A DNA stretch of 52,425 bases. It comes from Fumia xinanensis (lineage in GTDB: Bacteria; Bacillota; Clostridia; Oscillospirales; Ruminococcaceae). The notes below the pieces were generated by a model. It saw only the letters and a list, made by a program, of their open reading frames with translations, did not search any database and was not told the origin of the DNA. Position numbers and translations under genes: made by a program. The stretch's first letter is position 1. Every line of letters begins with the position of its first letter. Below, piece by piece: positions 6,966-14,889 of this stretch. The stretch lies in NCBI RefSeq assembly GCF_014384905.1, contig NZ_JACRSV010000006.1, positions 1-52,425 on the forward strand, read 5' to 3'.

Positions 6966-7775
6966 TTGGACAACAGGAAAAAAGTTCTGATTGGTGACGA
7001 ATCATCTGATTTTGGTACCATATATCAGAACAAACTGAAAGAAAAGGGATACGATGTTATTCTGACGAAAAGAGATGGCGGTCAAATTCTCAATGTGATT
7101 GAACAGGAACATCCAGATCTAGTTGTTATGAGTACCTTGATGACCAGCATCGACGCGGTACATGTGTTGAGTGCACTGAAGGGCAACGACAACATCCCCA
7201 TGTTTATCGTTACTTCGGCTTTTAACAATGGAATTGTCGAAAAGCAGATTATGGAGAATCCACACTGCTATTATATGCTGGAACCCTTTGAAATTTCGGT
7301 TTTGCTTGACCAGATTGATCTCATGTGCGGCGTTTCCAATGAGGAAGAAGTTACTTCTTCCAAACAGCATGGAGAGATTACGCTTCAGCAGCTTGAGGTC
7401 AATATCACAGGAATCATTCACCAGATTGGTGTGCCGGCACATATCAAGGGGTATCATTATCTGAGAGAGGCAATTTTACTGTCTGTTCAGGATACCGCGA
7501 TGATGAATTCTGTGACCAAGCAACTTTACCCTCTTGTTGCCAAGAAGTTCGGGACTACCGCTTCCAGGGTGGAAAGAGCCATCCGCCATGCCATTGAAGT
7601 GGCTTGGGATCGCGGCGATGTGGATGTACTCAATTCCTATTTTGGATACACCATCCAGAATAGCAGAGGAAAACCCACGAATTCTGAGTTTATCGCGATG
7701 ATCGCGGATAAAATCAGAATGCAGATCCGCTTGGCTCATGGTGATTCCGCCGATTTATTTCAGACCAGAAAGTAG
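6966..7775 (+). CDS. spo0A: Spo0A sporulation regulator with degenerate receiver domain
   Basis: Master regulator of sporulation. The 269-residue protein has an N-terminal receiver-like domain (about 5-122), a linker and the Spo0A C-terminal DNA-binding domain (about 143-262). The C-terminal domain is very well conserved, including GVPAHIKGY, TTASRVERAIRHAIEVAW and KPTNSEFIAM. The receiver is not: the phosphoacceptor Asp56 of Bacillus aligns exactly with Ser56, the conserved Lys of the LKPFD motif is Glu106, and the Pro after the acceptor is Thr60. Asp11 and the switch Thr83 remain. Classical phosphorelay activation is therefore unlikely. The start is TTG behind AGGAGG. It follows spoIVB in the canonical order. 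Confidence 0.93.
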   Translation: MDNRKKVLIGDESSDFGTIYQNKLKEKGYDVILTKRDGGQILNVIEQEHPDLVVMSTLMTSIDAVHVLSALKGNDNIPMFIVTSAFNNGIVEKQIMENPHCYYMLEPFEISVLLDQIDLMCGVSNEEEVTSSKQHGEITLQQLEVNITGIIHQIGVPAHIKGYHYLREAILLSVQDTAMMNSVTKQLYPLVAKKFGTTASRVERAIRHAIEVAWDRGDVDVLNSYFGYTIQNSRGKPTNSEFIAMIADKIRMQIRLAHGDSADLFQTRK

Positions 7776-7816
7776 ATCCGAGGATGACTGGTATCCTCAG
7801 GTATGGAATAATACAC

Positions 7817-7860
7817 AAAAAGCTGTGGACAGAATATTCTGTCCGCAGTTTTTTGTTTTC
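7817..7860 (+). terminator. Terminator after spo0A
   Basis: AAGCTGTGGACAGAAT pairs with ATTCTGTCCGCAGTTT (one G-U), centred at 7835/7836, followed by TTTTTTGTTTTC. The long stem and T tract make it a convincing intrinsic terminator. Confidence 0.9.
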
Positions 7861-7981
7861 TATATTATGGTTTCGCGGCTATAAAATAGTCACAGAAGCT
7901 TTAGAAAATTTCCGACAGTTCAAAGCTGCCTGATGGTAAAATAGAAGGCGGCAATGGAATTAGTATATCATTGGAGGAAGC

Positions 7982-8659
7982 ATGTTTTTTGTCGAAAAAA
8001 GGCTGAATATCATTACTGGCCATTACGGAAGCGGGAAAACCAATTTAGCAGTGAACATTGCGCTTGATCTATCTAAGAAAAGAAAAAAGGTAGCGATTAT
8101 TGATCTGGATATTGTGAACCCCTATTTCCGAACAGCTGATTTTAAAGCGCTGTTTGCGCAAAATCAAATTTGTCTGGCCGCGCCTGTTTACGCAGGCAGC
8201 AATCTGGACATTCCGGCTTTGCCGCCGGAAATAGAAACTCTCCTTTCCGATGAGGAAATAACGGTGGTCGTAGATGTTGGCGGAGATGATGCTGGTGCAA
8301 TTGCGCTGGGCAGGTACGCCGGACTGATTGAGAGTATGGATTTTGATATGTTTTATGTGGTCAACCGATATCGCTTAGGTACGTCTACGCCCAAAGATAG
8401 TGTCAATCTTATGAAAGAAATAGAGAAAGCTTCCCGTCTTCAGACGACTGCGATTATTAACAATTCAAACCTGGGGGAGGGGACAACTGGAAAGGATATT
8501 TTGGATTCCCTTCCCTATGCAAACGAAATTTGCCGAGAAACAGGATTGCCGCTGGCGGCGACTGCGGTTTTTTTGCAAAAAGCTTTGGAGGTCCAGCTGC
8601 CAATGGAATATCCGATCCGCATATTTGTTACGAAGCCTTGGGAACAAGGGCCTTTTTAA
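7982..8659 (+). CDS. ParA/MinD-like P-loop ATPase linked to a 2-oxoacid oxidoreductase
   Basis: A 225-residue cytoplasmic NTPase. It carries a deviant Walker A (GHYGSGKTNLA, residues about 13-23), the IIDLDIVNPYFRT segment typical of MinD/CobB-like proteins, and VVVDVGGDDAGAIALGRY as the switch/Walker B region. GGAGG lies 4 bp before the ATG. It is first in an operon with four oxidoreductase subunits and is separated from the ferredoxin subunit by 17 bp. Similar ATPases occur next to 2-oxoacid:ferredoxin oxidoreductase genes in other anaerobes, where a role in cofactor or Fe-S delivery is conceivable but unproven. I assign no specific function. Confidence 0.8.
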   Translation: MFFVEKRLNIITGHYGSGKTNLAVNIALDLSKKRKKVAIIDLDIVNPYFRTADFKALFAQNQICLAAPVYAGSNLDIPALPPEIETLLSDEEITVVVDVGGDDAGAIALGRYAGLIESMDFDMFYVVNRYRLGTSTPKDSVNLMKEIEKASRLQTTAIINNSNLGEGTTGKDILDSLPYANEICRETGLPLAATAVFLQKALEVQLPMEYPIRIFVTKPWEQGPF

Positions 8660-8676
8660 TTCAGAAAGGAATAGCT

Positions 8677-8901
8677 ATGCCAAAGGTCATCATTGATCCG
8701 GACCGGTGCAAAGGCTGCGGCCTCTGCGTCCATATGTGCCCCAAAAAGGTACTAGTGCTGGATAAAAAGAAGCTTAATAAAAAAGGATATACGCCATCTA
8801 CTCCGGTTCATCCGGATAAATGCATCGGATGTGCCATTTGTGCTATGATGTGCCCCGACTGCGCCATAACTATTAAAAAGGAAAAAAAGGAGGGGAAATG
8901 A
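8677..8901 (+). CDS. vorD: 2-oxoacid:ferredoxin oxidoreductase, delta (ferredoxin-like) subunit
   Basis: A 74-residue protein with two complete CxxCxxCxxxCP motifs (starting near residues 11 and 50), which bind two [4Fe-4S] clusters and pass electrons from the catalytic subunits to ferredoxin. I chose the ATG at 8677, preceded by AGAAAGGA, although the frame stays open further upstream inside the ATPase gene. Its stop overlaps the start of the alpha subunit by 4 bp (ATGA), implying coupled translation. Assignment to Vor or Kor type rests on the neighbouring subunits. Confidence 0.88.
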   Translation: MPKVIIDPDRCKGCGLCVHMCPKKVLVLDKKKLNKKGYTPSTPVHPDKCIGCAICAMMCPDCAITIKKEKKEGK

Positions 8902-9956
8902 TGGGGAAAAAGTTTTTGATGAAAGGAAACGAAGCTCTTGCGGAAGCAGCCATCCGAGCCGGCTGTCGGTATTTTTTTGGCTACCCCATCACTCCGCAGA
9001 CTGAAGTGGCGGCATATATGGCCAAACGTATGCCGAAAATCGGCGGAACGTATTTGCAGGCGGAAAGTGAAGTTGCCGCCATTAACATGGTACTTGGTGC
9101 TGCAGCAGCGGGAGCGCGGACCATGACTTCGTCATCTTCTCCTGGAATCAGCCTGAAAACTGAGGGGATTTCTTACATTATCGGTTCAGATCTGCCCTGC
9201 GTCATTGTGAATGTGATGCGGGGAGGGCCTGGACTCGGCGGTATTCAGCCGTCTCAGTCCGATTATTGGCAAGCGACCCGGGCACTTGGCCACGGAGATG
9301 GGCACGCCTTGGTTTTTGCGCCGTCGTCCATTCAGGAAATTGTCGATCTCATGGGCAAGGCTTTTGATTTGGCAGAAGAATATAGGATGCCGTCGCTGAT
9401 TTTGGCGGATGGGATGCTGGGACAGATGATGGAACCAGTGGAGTTCCCGGAAAGCAACTGTCATACAAAGGAAAAAACATGGGCTTTGACAGGCCATAAG
9501 AATAAAAGGCCTCCCAATATCGTCAATTCACTTTATCTCAATCCGTCGGAGTTGGAACAGACTATCCTCAATCGATTTGAACGATATCGCATCATAGAAG
9601 AGAGGGAAGCTGTAGCGGAAAGCTTATTCATGGAGGATGCCCAGTATGCTGTCACCGCTTACGGCATCGCAGCCCGGGTAGTTAAATCTGCTGTACAAGC
9701 AGCCCGTGAAGAGGGAATTAAAGTTGGGCTGATTCGTCCCATTACCGTTTGGCCCTTTCCCCAAAAGGAATTCGACGGCGCCGAAACTTTAGACGGTATC
9801 TTATGCGTGGAACTCAGTATGGGGCAAATGGTGGAAGATGTGCGTCTTGCGGTCAACGGTCGTTGTCCAGTGGAGTTTATTGGCCGGACAGGTGGCTTGG
9901 TGCCTACCCCAGATGAGGTACTGTATGCGATCCGCAAAATGGCCGGTCTTTCATGA
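8898..9956 (+). CDS. vorB: 2-oxoacid:ferredoxin oxidoreductase, alpha subunit (VorB/KorA type)
   Basis: Pyrimidine-binding and transketolase C-terminal-type subunit of an anaerobic enzyme that oxidises a 2-oxoacid with CoA to the acyl-CoA and CO2, reducing ferredoxin. The 352-residue protein shows MKGNEALAEAAIRAGCRYFFGYPITPQTE at its N-terminal end (quoted here only as a landmark in two parts: MKGNEALAEAAIRAG, then FFGYPITPQTE), a SSSSPGISLKTEGI loop, and MRGGPGLGG with QSDYWQA. This pattern is typical of VorB or KorA annotations (branched-chain 2-oxoacid or 2-oxoglutarate). Substrate cannot be decided from sequence alone. It overlaps the delta subunit and is followed 22 bp later by the beta subunit. 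Confidence 0.9.
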   Translation: MMGKKFLMKGNEALAEAAIRAGCRYFFGYPITPQTEVAAYMAKRMPKIGGTYLQAESEVAAINMVLGAAAAGARTMTSSSSPGISLKTEGISYIIGSDLPCVIVNVMRGGPGLGGIQPSQSDYWQATRALGHGDGHALVFAPSSIQEIVDLMGKAFDLAEEYRMPSLILADGMLGQMMEPVEFPESNCHTKEKTWALTGHKNKRPPNIVNSLYLNPSELEQTILNRFERYRIIEEREAVAESLFMEDAQYAVTAYGIAARVVKSAVQAAREEGIKVGLIRPITVWPFPQKEFDGAETLDGILCVELSMGQMVEDVRLAVNGRCPVEFIGRTGGLVPTPDEVLYAIRKMAGLS

Positions 9957-9978
9957 GCGCGAGCGGAAAGGAACAAAT

Positions 9979-10728
9979 ATGTCTGTAGTGTTTGAGAAAA
10001 CAAAGGGTCTAACTGAAAAGGCAACCCATTACTGTCCTGGATGCACACACGGTATTATTCACCGTTTGGTGGCAGAATCCCTGGAAGAACTTGGGATGCT
10101 TGGAGATGCTGTCGGCGTGGCGCCAGTGGGGTGTGCTGTAATGGCTTACGATTATTTTAACTGTGATATGGTGGAAGCGCCCCATGGCCGCGCACCGGCA
10201 GTGGCCACCGGAATCAAACGGGTTCACCCGGGCTGCATCGTCTTTACCTATCAAGGGGACGGTGATCTGGCGGCGATCGGTACGGCGGAAACCGTCCACG
10301 CAGCTACTCGGGGGGAAAATATAACGATTATTTTTGTAAACAACGCTATTTACGGTATGACCGGCGGTCAAATGGCTCCTACTACCTTGCCGGGACAGGT
10401 CACGCAGACGACGCCCTTTGGCCGGGATACCGCAGCAGCAGGATTTCCTATCCGGGTCTGTGAGATGCTCTCCACCCTGGATGGCGTAGCATTTGCAGAG
10501 AGGGTGGCGGTACACGATGTGCCCCACATAAAAAAGGCGAAATCGGCTATCAAAAAAGCCTTTGAGGTACAGAACAAACGAAAGGGCTTTTCTATTGTAG
10601 AGGTGCTGTCCACCTGCCCGACGAATTGGGGATTAACGCCGGTGGAAGCTCTTTCCTGGCTAAAGGACAATATGATTCCATATTATCCGCTGGGAAATTT
10701 TGCAGACCGGACAGGGGAGGATGCATAA
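9979..10728 (+). CDS. vorA: 2-oxoacid:ferredoxin oxidoreductase, beta (TPP-binding) subunit
   Basis: A 249-residue thiamine-diphosphate-binding subunit. The TPP/Mg2+ motif starts at GDGDLAAIG and ends near NNAIYGMTGGQ (about residues 90-125). HYCPGCTHG near residue 17 and PVGCA provide the conserved cysteines of this family. I start it at the ATG at 9979 because GAAAGGA precedes it; a longer frame begins inside vorB. Its TAA stop shares one base with the gamma-subunit start (TAATG). Confidence 0.9.
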   Translation: MSVVFEKTKGLTEKATHYCPGCTHGIIHRLVAESLEELGMLGDAVGVAPVGCAVMAYDYFNCDMVEAPHGRAPAVATGIKRVHPGCIVFTYQGDGDLAAIGTAETVHAATRGENITIIFVNNAIYGMTGGQMAPTTLPGQVTQTTPFGRDTAAAGFPIRVCEMLSTLDGVAFAERVAVHDVPHIKKAKSAIKKAFEVQNKRKGFSIVEVLSTCPTNWGLTPVEALSWLKDNMIPYYPLGNFADRTGEDA

Positions 10729-11264
10729 TGAGTTTGCAGATGCTATTGGCAGGTTTTGGCGGTCAGGGAATCCTCTTTATGGGGAAGGTGGCTGCGGCTA
10801 CAGCGATGATTGACGGAAATTACGTCTCATGGCTTCCTTCCTATGGCCCTGAGATGCGGGGAGGAACAGCGAACTGTTCGGTTTGTATCGATGAGCGGGA
10901 AATCGGCTGCCCTATTGTGCTGTCACCGAATTTATTTGTGGCGTTTAACCGGCCTTCCTTTGAAAAATTCATTGGCGCAGTTCAAGCTGGAGGAATGGTT
11001 TTTTCTGATAGCTCACTAGTGGATTTGTCCTGTCCGCGGGAGGATGTGTGTTATTTTCCAATTCCCGCTACTGCTTTGGCGCAGGAAAACGGGCTGCATG
11101 GTTTGGCAAATATGATTATGCTGGGCTATCTCACGAGGGTAAGCTGTTTTACCTCACAGAAAACAGTGGAACAGGCGGTACGGGAAAGCGTCCCCTCCTC
11201 TAAGATACAATTGCTGGATAAAAATTTACAGGCCATTGCCCTAGGAGCTGAATTTGCGGGATAA
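10728..11264 (+). CDS. vorC: 2-oxoacid:ferredoxin oxidoreductase, gamma subunit
   Basis: A 178-residue subunit of the pyruvate/ketoisovalerate oxidoreductase gamma family, with the GFGGQGILFMGK glycine-rich start (residues about 9-20), the SYGPEMRGGTANCSV motif and HGLANMIMLGYL near the C-terminus. It completes the delta-alpha-beta-gamma set. The ATG at 10728 overlaps the beta-subunit stop by one base, with GGGGAGG upstream. It is the last gene of the operon: an AT-rich spacer and a long hairpin follow before mutY. Confidence 0.9.
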   Translation: MSLQMLLAGFGGQGILFMGKVAAATAMIDGNYVSWLPSYGPEMRGGTANCSVCIDEREIGCPIVLSPNLFVAFNRPSFEKFIGAVQAGGMVFSDSSLVDLSCPREDVCYFPIPATALAQENGLHGLANMIMLGYLTRVSCFTSQKTVEQAVRESVPSSKIQLLDKNLQAIALGAEFAG

Positions 11265-11390
11265 TGGAAGTTTTTTCGCATATAAAAACTCGGTAGTCAG
11301 ATTTTTTTATAAATATGAGATAGTGATAAAACAGCTTAAGTCAAGGTTGTATGCTAATTTTTATATCCTATCATTTCCAAATTATTTATT

Positions 11391-11424
11391 GCAAGCTTCG
11401 AAAGTTCATACTTTCGAAGCTTGC
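11391..11424. other. Perfect 14-bp hairpin upstream of mutY
   Basis: GCAAGCTTCGAAAG (11391-11404) and CTTTCGAAGCTTGC (11411-11424) pair perfectly around a 6-nt TTCATA loop. No T tract follows (AGCTTTGTGT), so it is a weak intrinsic terminator for the vor operon at best, or a protein-binding palindrome. The 11265-11480 spacer is otherwise AT-rich without a supported gene. Confidence 0.65.
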
Positions 11425-11480
11425 AGCTTTGTGTCAGACGCATTATAATAGAAGAAAATGATTCTGAAAGGCGGCGTGTG

Positions 11481-12590
11481 ATGGAAAAAGTTCAGTTGCA
11501 GTTACCAATGTCTCAAGAAGAGGCGGTGGGATTGCTGGCTAAAGTAAGTACGCCGCTGTTGGAATGGTATGATAAACACGCCCGAGTGCTTCCTTGGCGC
11601 AGCAATCCTGAGCCTTATTGGGTTTGGCTTTCGGAAATCATGCTTCAGCAGACCAGAGTGGAAGCGGTTTTGCCCTATTTTCAGCGTTTTGTAGAAGTGT
11701 TGCCGGATATTTCGTCCTTGGCTGATGCGTCGGAAGAACAGCTCCATAAGCTATGGGAGGGACTGGGGTATTATTCCCGGATCCGGAACCTTCATAAAGC
11801 CGCCAGACAGGTTGTGGAACGGTATGACGGCAAATTGCCCCCGTCCTACGAACTCCTTCTCGATCTATGCGGAATAGGAGAATATACGGCAGGGGCCATT
11901 GCTTCTATTGCGTTTGGGGAGCCGGTTCCAGCAGTAGATGGAAATGTGCTTCGAGTTTTTTCGAGAATTTTGGGATGTGAGTCGGATATTGCCAGCCCAC
12001 AGGTAAAAAAGGCCTATCGAGAATTATTGCAGGAAATTGTGTCCCGGCACCGCCCGGGGGATTTTAACCAGGCAGTGATGGATTTAGGAGCAGGGGTTTG
12101 CTTGCCAAATGGGACGCCCATGTGCGGTTGCTGTCCTCTCTCCCATTTGTGTACTGCATTTCGTGAGGGAACCCAGTTGGCGTTTCCGATTAAATCCGCA
12201 AAAAAGGCGCGGCGACTAGAGGAAAAAACGGTATTTTTGATCTGCAATCAGGAGGGAGTACTGCTATCAAAACGTCCTGCAGTAGGCCTTTTAGCTGGAC
12301 TGTGGGAGTTTCCCAATGTTCCATTGCGACTTAGTAGAGAGCAGGCGGAAGACGTGCTGCGACAGCAGGGAAACCTTCCTATCAAGATTTATTCCCTTAA
12401 AGAGGCAAAACATATTTTTACCCATGTTGAATGGAAAATGGCGGGATACTTAGCCGTCTGCCAGCAAGCTCGCTGGGAGGGAGCTGTTTTAGCTACTTTA
12501 GATGAATTAGAAAAGATTTATGCTGTACCGGGAGCGTTTGCCTCTTTTAAAAAACAGCTATTGGAATATACTGAGAAAGGGATGGGATAG
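11481..12590 (+). CDS. mutY: A/G-specific adenine glycosylase MutY
   Basis: Removes adenine mispaired with 8-oxoguanine in base-excision repair. The 369-residue protein starts with an HhH-GPD catalytic domain: LPWR near residue 34, SEIMLQQTRV with the catalytic Glu, the helix-hairpin-helix LCGIGEYTAGAI with the following VDGNV Asp region, and an Fe-S loop with four cysteines (C-x7-C-x2-C-x5-C, about residues 211-228). The C-terminal third is the NUDIX-like 8-oxoG recognition domain, including HIFTHVEW. I start it at the ATG at 11481 with AAAGGCGG upstream. It is followed after 2 bp by the UPF0340 gene, so they are co-transcribed. Confidence 0.93.
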   Translation: MEKVQLQLPMSQEEAVGLLAKVSTPLLEWYDKHARVLPWRSNPEPYWVWLSEIMLQQTRVEAVLPYFQRFVEVLPDISSLADASEEQLHKLWEGLGYYSRIRNLHKAARQVVERYDGKLPPSYELLLDLCGIGEYTAGAIASIAFGEPVPAVDGNVLRVFSRILGCESDIASPQVKKAYRELLQEIVSRHRPGDFNQAVMDLGAGVCLPNGTPMCGCCPLSHLCTAFREGTQLAFPIKSAKKARRLEEKTVFLICNQEGVLLSKRPAVGLLAGLWEFPNVPLRLSREQAEDVLRQQGNLPIKIYSLKEAKHIFTHVEWKMAGYLAVCQQARWEGAVLATLDELEKIYAVPGAFASFKKQLLEYTEKGMG

Positions 12591-12592
12591 GA

Positions 12593-13144
12593 ATGACGGA
12601 ACAAATTAAAGAAGAAACTAGAGGGGCGCTGTCCGAACTTTTAGAAACAGCAAAACTCCGGTCAGGAGACCTTGTTGTGGTAGGGTGTAGCTCCAGCGAA
12701 ATCGTAGGAAAAAAAATCGGCACTTGCAGCAGTAAGGCGGCAGCGGAGGCTGTTTTTGATTCCCTTATAGCAGTTCTGAAGGAGGAGGGGTTGCTTCTCG
12801 CGGCACAGTGTTGTGAGCATCTCAACCGTTGTTTGGTGGTTGAACGGCGAGCTGTCGAAAAATATAACCTTACAGAGGTAAATGTGGTTCCTCACCCTCA
12901 TGCAGGAGGGGCTTTTGCTACGACTGCCTATGAAAGGTTTGAAGATCCAGTCGTAGTGGAGCATGTGCGGGCGTCAGCTGGGATGGACATCGGTGGGACC
13001 CTCATTGGCATGCATTTACTGGAAGTTGCTGTCCCTGTCCGAGTGAGCGTCAAACAGATTGGAGAGGCTCCCATTACCTTGGCGAGAACCCGTCCAAAAT
13101 TTGTGGGAGGGGAACGAGCACATTATAATGAAGAACTTTTATAA
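12593..13144 (+). CDS. UPF0340 / TIGR01440 family protein (YwlG-like)
   Basis: A 183-residue cytoplasmic protein matching the widespread Firmicutes family represented by Bacillus YwlG. Visible family landmarks are VVVGCSSSEIVGKKIG near residue 28, QCCEHLNRCLVVE and the NVVPHPHAGGAFATTAY segment. No biochemical role is established for this family. It starts 2 bp after the mutY stop and ends at a strong terminator. Confidence 0.85.
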   Translation: MTEQIKEETRGALSELLETAKLRSGDLVVVGCSSSEIVGKKIGTCSSKAAAEAVFDSLIAVLKEEGLLLAAQCCEHLNRCLVVERRAVEKYNLTEVNVVPHPHAGGAFATTAYERFEDPVVVEHVRASAGMDIGGTLIGMHLLEVAVPVRVSVKQIGEAPITLARTRPKFVGGERAHYNEELL

Positions 13145-13147
13145 AAA

Positions 13148-13178
13148 AAGGAACCGATTTTTCGGTTCCTTTTTATTT
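13148..13178. terminator. Bidirectional terminator
   Basis: AAGGAACCGA (13148-13157) pairs with TCGGTTCCTT (13162-13171) around TTTT, flanked by A and T tracts. It separates the convergent UPF0340 gene and the minus-strand regulator gene that ends at 13185. Confidence 0.93.
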
Positions 13179-13184
13179 TTATAT

Positions 13185-14258
13185 TTAATTGAGCATTCCA
13201 TTTTCTTTCTCTTTTTCGGCAATGATTTTATAATAGTTTTCAAAATAATCGGAAATCGCCTTAAAAGTTTTCGACTTTAAGGAGTAAAACGTTTTTCTTC
13301 CGGAAATACGAGTGGCGATCAGATTAGCGGCCAACAATTGGTTTAAGTGGTAAAAAAGGGTATTGTTGGGGATCTTTAATATTTGAGCGATTTCAGTGGC
13401 GTACCGTTCTCCATTTTCCAAAAGATTGAGAATATCAATCCGACGCTGGTCACTGAGGGTGCTGCCCAAACTGACCAAATCAATCCTTTCATGAAAGCAG
13501 CAGCTGTAATATCCTGCATTGGAGCCCAATATAAAATGAGCTTGGGAACCTGCGGACTGGCAGTGTACCGCGCTGTCATCCACGAATGAAAGAGTATAAA
13601 TCAACGAATCGTATTTTTTAACATTCCAATTGAAACTTGTATATTTGGTCACCTCTGTAATTTCCTCCTCGGATAAGAGGTGGGCCTTTAGGTGGTCAAT
13701 ATAATCGGAAAACCGTATTTCAATTTGATCCATAATTTCATTCATCTTTCGAAAAGCTTGGCAAATTTTTTTAATGCAGCCCTTTGGCGACAGACATAAA
13801 GAAACGACTTGGTATTTAGCGGAGTCATCTAAATCTAACTTTGAAACAAAGTCATTGAGCTTTTCGTAATCTGTCAGTAGCGCCTCATATTCCTGGCGTG
13901 ATTTGGTTTGATTGTCTAGAAAGCTCAAAAAATGTGTGAGAAGAATGGCCGGATCAAGCAATTCAATCCACTCGAAAAACTCTTCCATGGATTGAAACGA
14001 AAAAAATGAACGGGCAGACATAATGAAACGTATCCAAAAAAGGCGAAAATCATGCTGAAAGGAAAATAAGATAGATATAAATTTTTCATCAATTTCGGCG
14101 GAGCGCCGAATAAATTGATGGATTTCTGAAGTGATTTTTGGAGTGGCCTCAAAAGAAATGTCCTGATTTCTAATGATAAAAGATTTGTAATCATAATGGA
14201 TTGCACCAATAAAAATCAGATCATAAACTCTTCCTGGAACAGGATGATACGTAATCAC
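13185..14258 (-). CDS. ArsR-type winged-helix protein with long N-terminal domain
   Basis: About 357 residues. The last ~90 residues form an ArsR-like winged helix: LSDQRRIDILNLLENGERYATEIAQ, then NTLFYHLNQLL as recognition helix and ISGRKTFYSL as wing (given here as separate landmarks). The first ~260 residues are a largely helical domain without a recognised family; similar architecture is found in unannotated clostridial regulators. I chose the GTG at 14258 because GAGGAGG lies 5 bp upstream; an ATG at 14285 has none. It is divergent from the GntR-ABC operon, so it may control that or itself. The ligand is unknown. Confidence 0.72.
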   Translation of the reverse strand: MITYHPVPGRVYDLIFIGAIHYDYKSFIIRNQDISFEATPKITSEIHQFIRRSAEIDEKFISILFSFQHDFRLFWIRFIMSARSFFSFQSMEEFFEWIELLDPAILLTHFLSFLDNQTKSRQEYEALLTDYEKLNDFVSKLDLDDSAKYQVVSLCLSPKGCIKKICQAFRKMNEIMDQIEIRFSDYIDHLKAHLLSEEEITEVTKYTSFNWNVKKYDSLIYTLSFVDDSAVHCQSAGSQAHFILGSNAGYYSCCFHERIDLVSLGSTLSDQRRIDILNLLENGERYATEIAQILKIPNNTLFYHLNQLLAANLIATRISGRKTFYSLKSKTFKAISDYFENYYKIIAEKEKENGMLN

Positions 14259-14443
14259 ACAAGCCCTCCTCTCATATATCTGCACAATACAGATAGGACA
14301 GTAATTGTTAAATTGCTTAACGTATTTATTGTACTAAAAATCAAGTAAAATATCAATAATTTTTCGAATATTTTATGATTTGTTCAATCAAATTCGAAAA
14401 TAGATTCAAAAAAAGTGGAGTATATAATTTTTATAAAAAGTTA

Positions 14444-14472
14444 TTGACAAATAGATTTTACCAGTGTATTAT
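14444..14472 (+). promoter_or_regulatory. Sigma-A promoter of the GntR-ABC operon
   Basis: Consensus TTGACA (14444-14449), a 17-bp spacer and TATTAT (14467-14472). The -10 element lies inside the left arm of the operator palindrome at 14463-14502, so repressor binding would block RNA polymerase. Confidence 0.88.
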
Positions 14473-14502
14473 TGTATTAAATAAGTAGTACAATAATACA
14501 CT
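14463..14502. promoter_or_regulatory. Operator palindrome, probable GntR(YtrA) site
   Basis: AGTGTATTATTGTA (14463-14476) and TACAATAATACACT (14489-14502) are perfect inverted repeats with a 12-bp centre. YtrA-type GntR regulators are known to bind long palindromes of the form AGTGTA...TACACT next to their own promoter. The first gene downstream is such a regulator, so autorepression is the natural reading. Confidence 0.85.
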
Positions 14503-14520
14503 GCAGAAAGGAGCCTGCTT

Positions 14521-14889
14521 ATGTCATGGAAACTGAATTCAGATCGGCCAATCTATGCACAGATTATTGAAGAAATTCAGCTGCGTATTGTGTCCGGCGA
14601 GTACCGTGCAGGACAGCGAATGCCATCTGTCCGAGAACTGGCAGCCGAAGCGGAAGTGAATCCCAACACGATGCAAAAGGCATTGGCGGAAATGGAGCAA
14701 AAAGGGTTACTGTACAGTCAGCGAACCAGTGGGCGATTTGTAACGGAGGATCAAACGATGATTGAAGAAATCAAGAATACATTGGCAAAAGAACAGATTG
14801 TTACCTTTGTAGAGAACATGAGGCAACTGGGCTTTAATAGTGAAGATATTTTGGCACAAGTTCGAAATATAGTGAAGGAGGAACAGTAA
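14521..14889 (+). CDS. GntR-family regulator, YtrA subfamily
   Basis: A 122-residue repressor. It has an N-terminal winged helix (about residues 10-75, with PIYAQIIEEIQLRI, SVRELAAEAEVNPNTMQKAL and the GRFVT wing) and only a short C-terminal helix pair for dimerisation, which is diagnostic for the YtrA subfamily. The subfamily regularly controls ABC transporters encoded in the same operon; here the ATPase gene follows with a 0-bp gap. The likely operator overlaps its own promoter. In Bacillus, YtrA responds to cell-wall-active antibiotics; the inducer here is unknown. Confidence 0.92.
   Translation: MSWKLNSDRPIYAQIIEEIQLRIVSGEYRAGQRMPSVRELAAEAEVNPNTMQKALAEMEQKGLLYSQRTSGRFVTEDQTMIEEIKNTLAKEQIVTFVENMRQLGFNSEDILAQVRNIVKEEQ

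Noticed and set aside
11254..11448. 64-residue frame between vorC and mutY
   Set aside because: AT-rich, starts inside vorC and runs through the 14-bp hairpin; no ribosome site.
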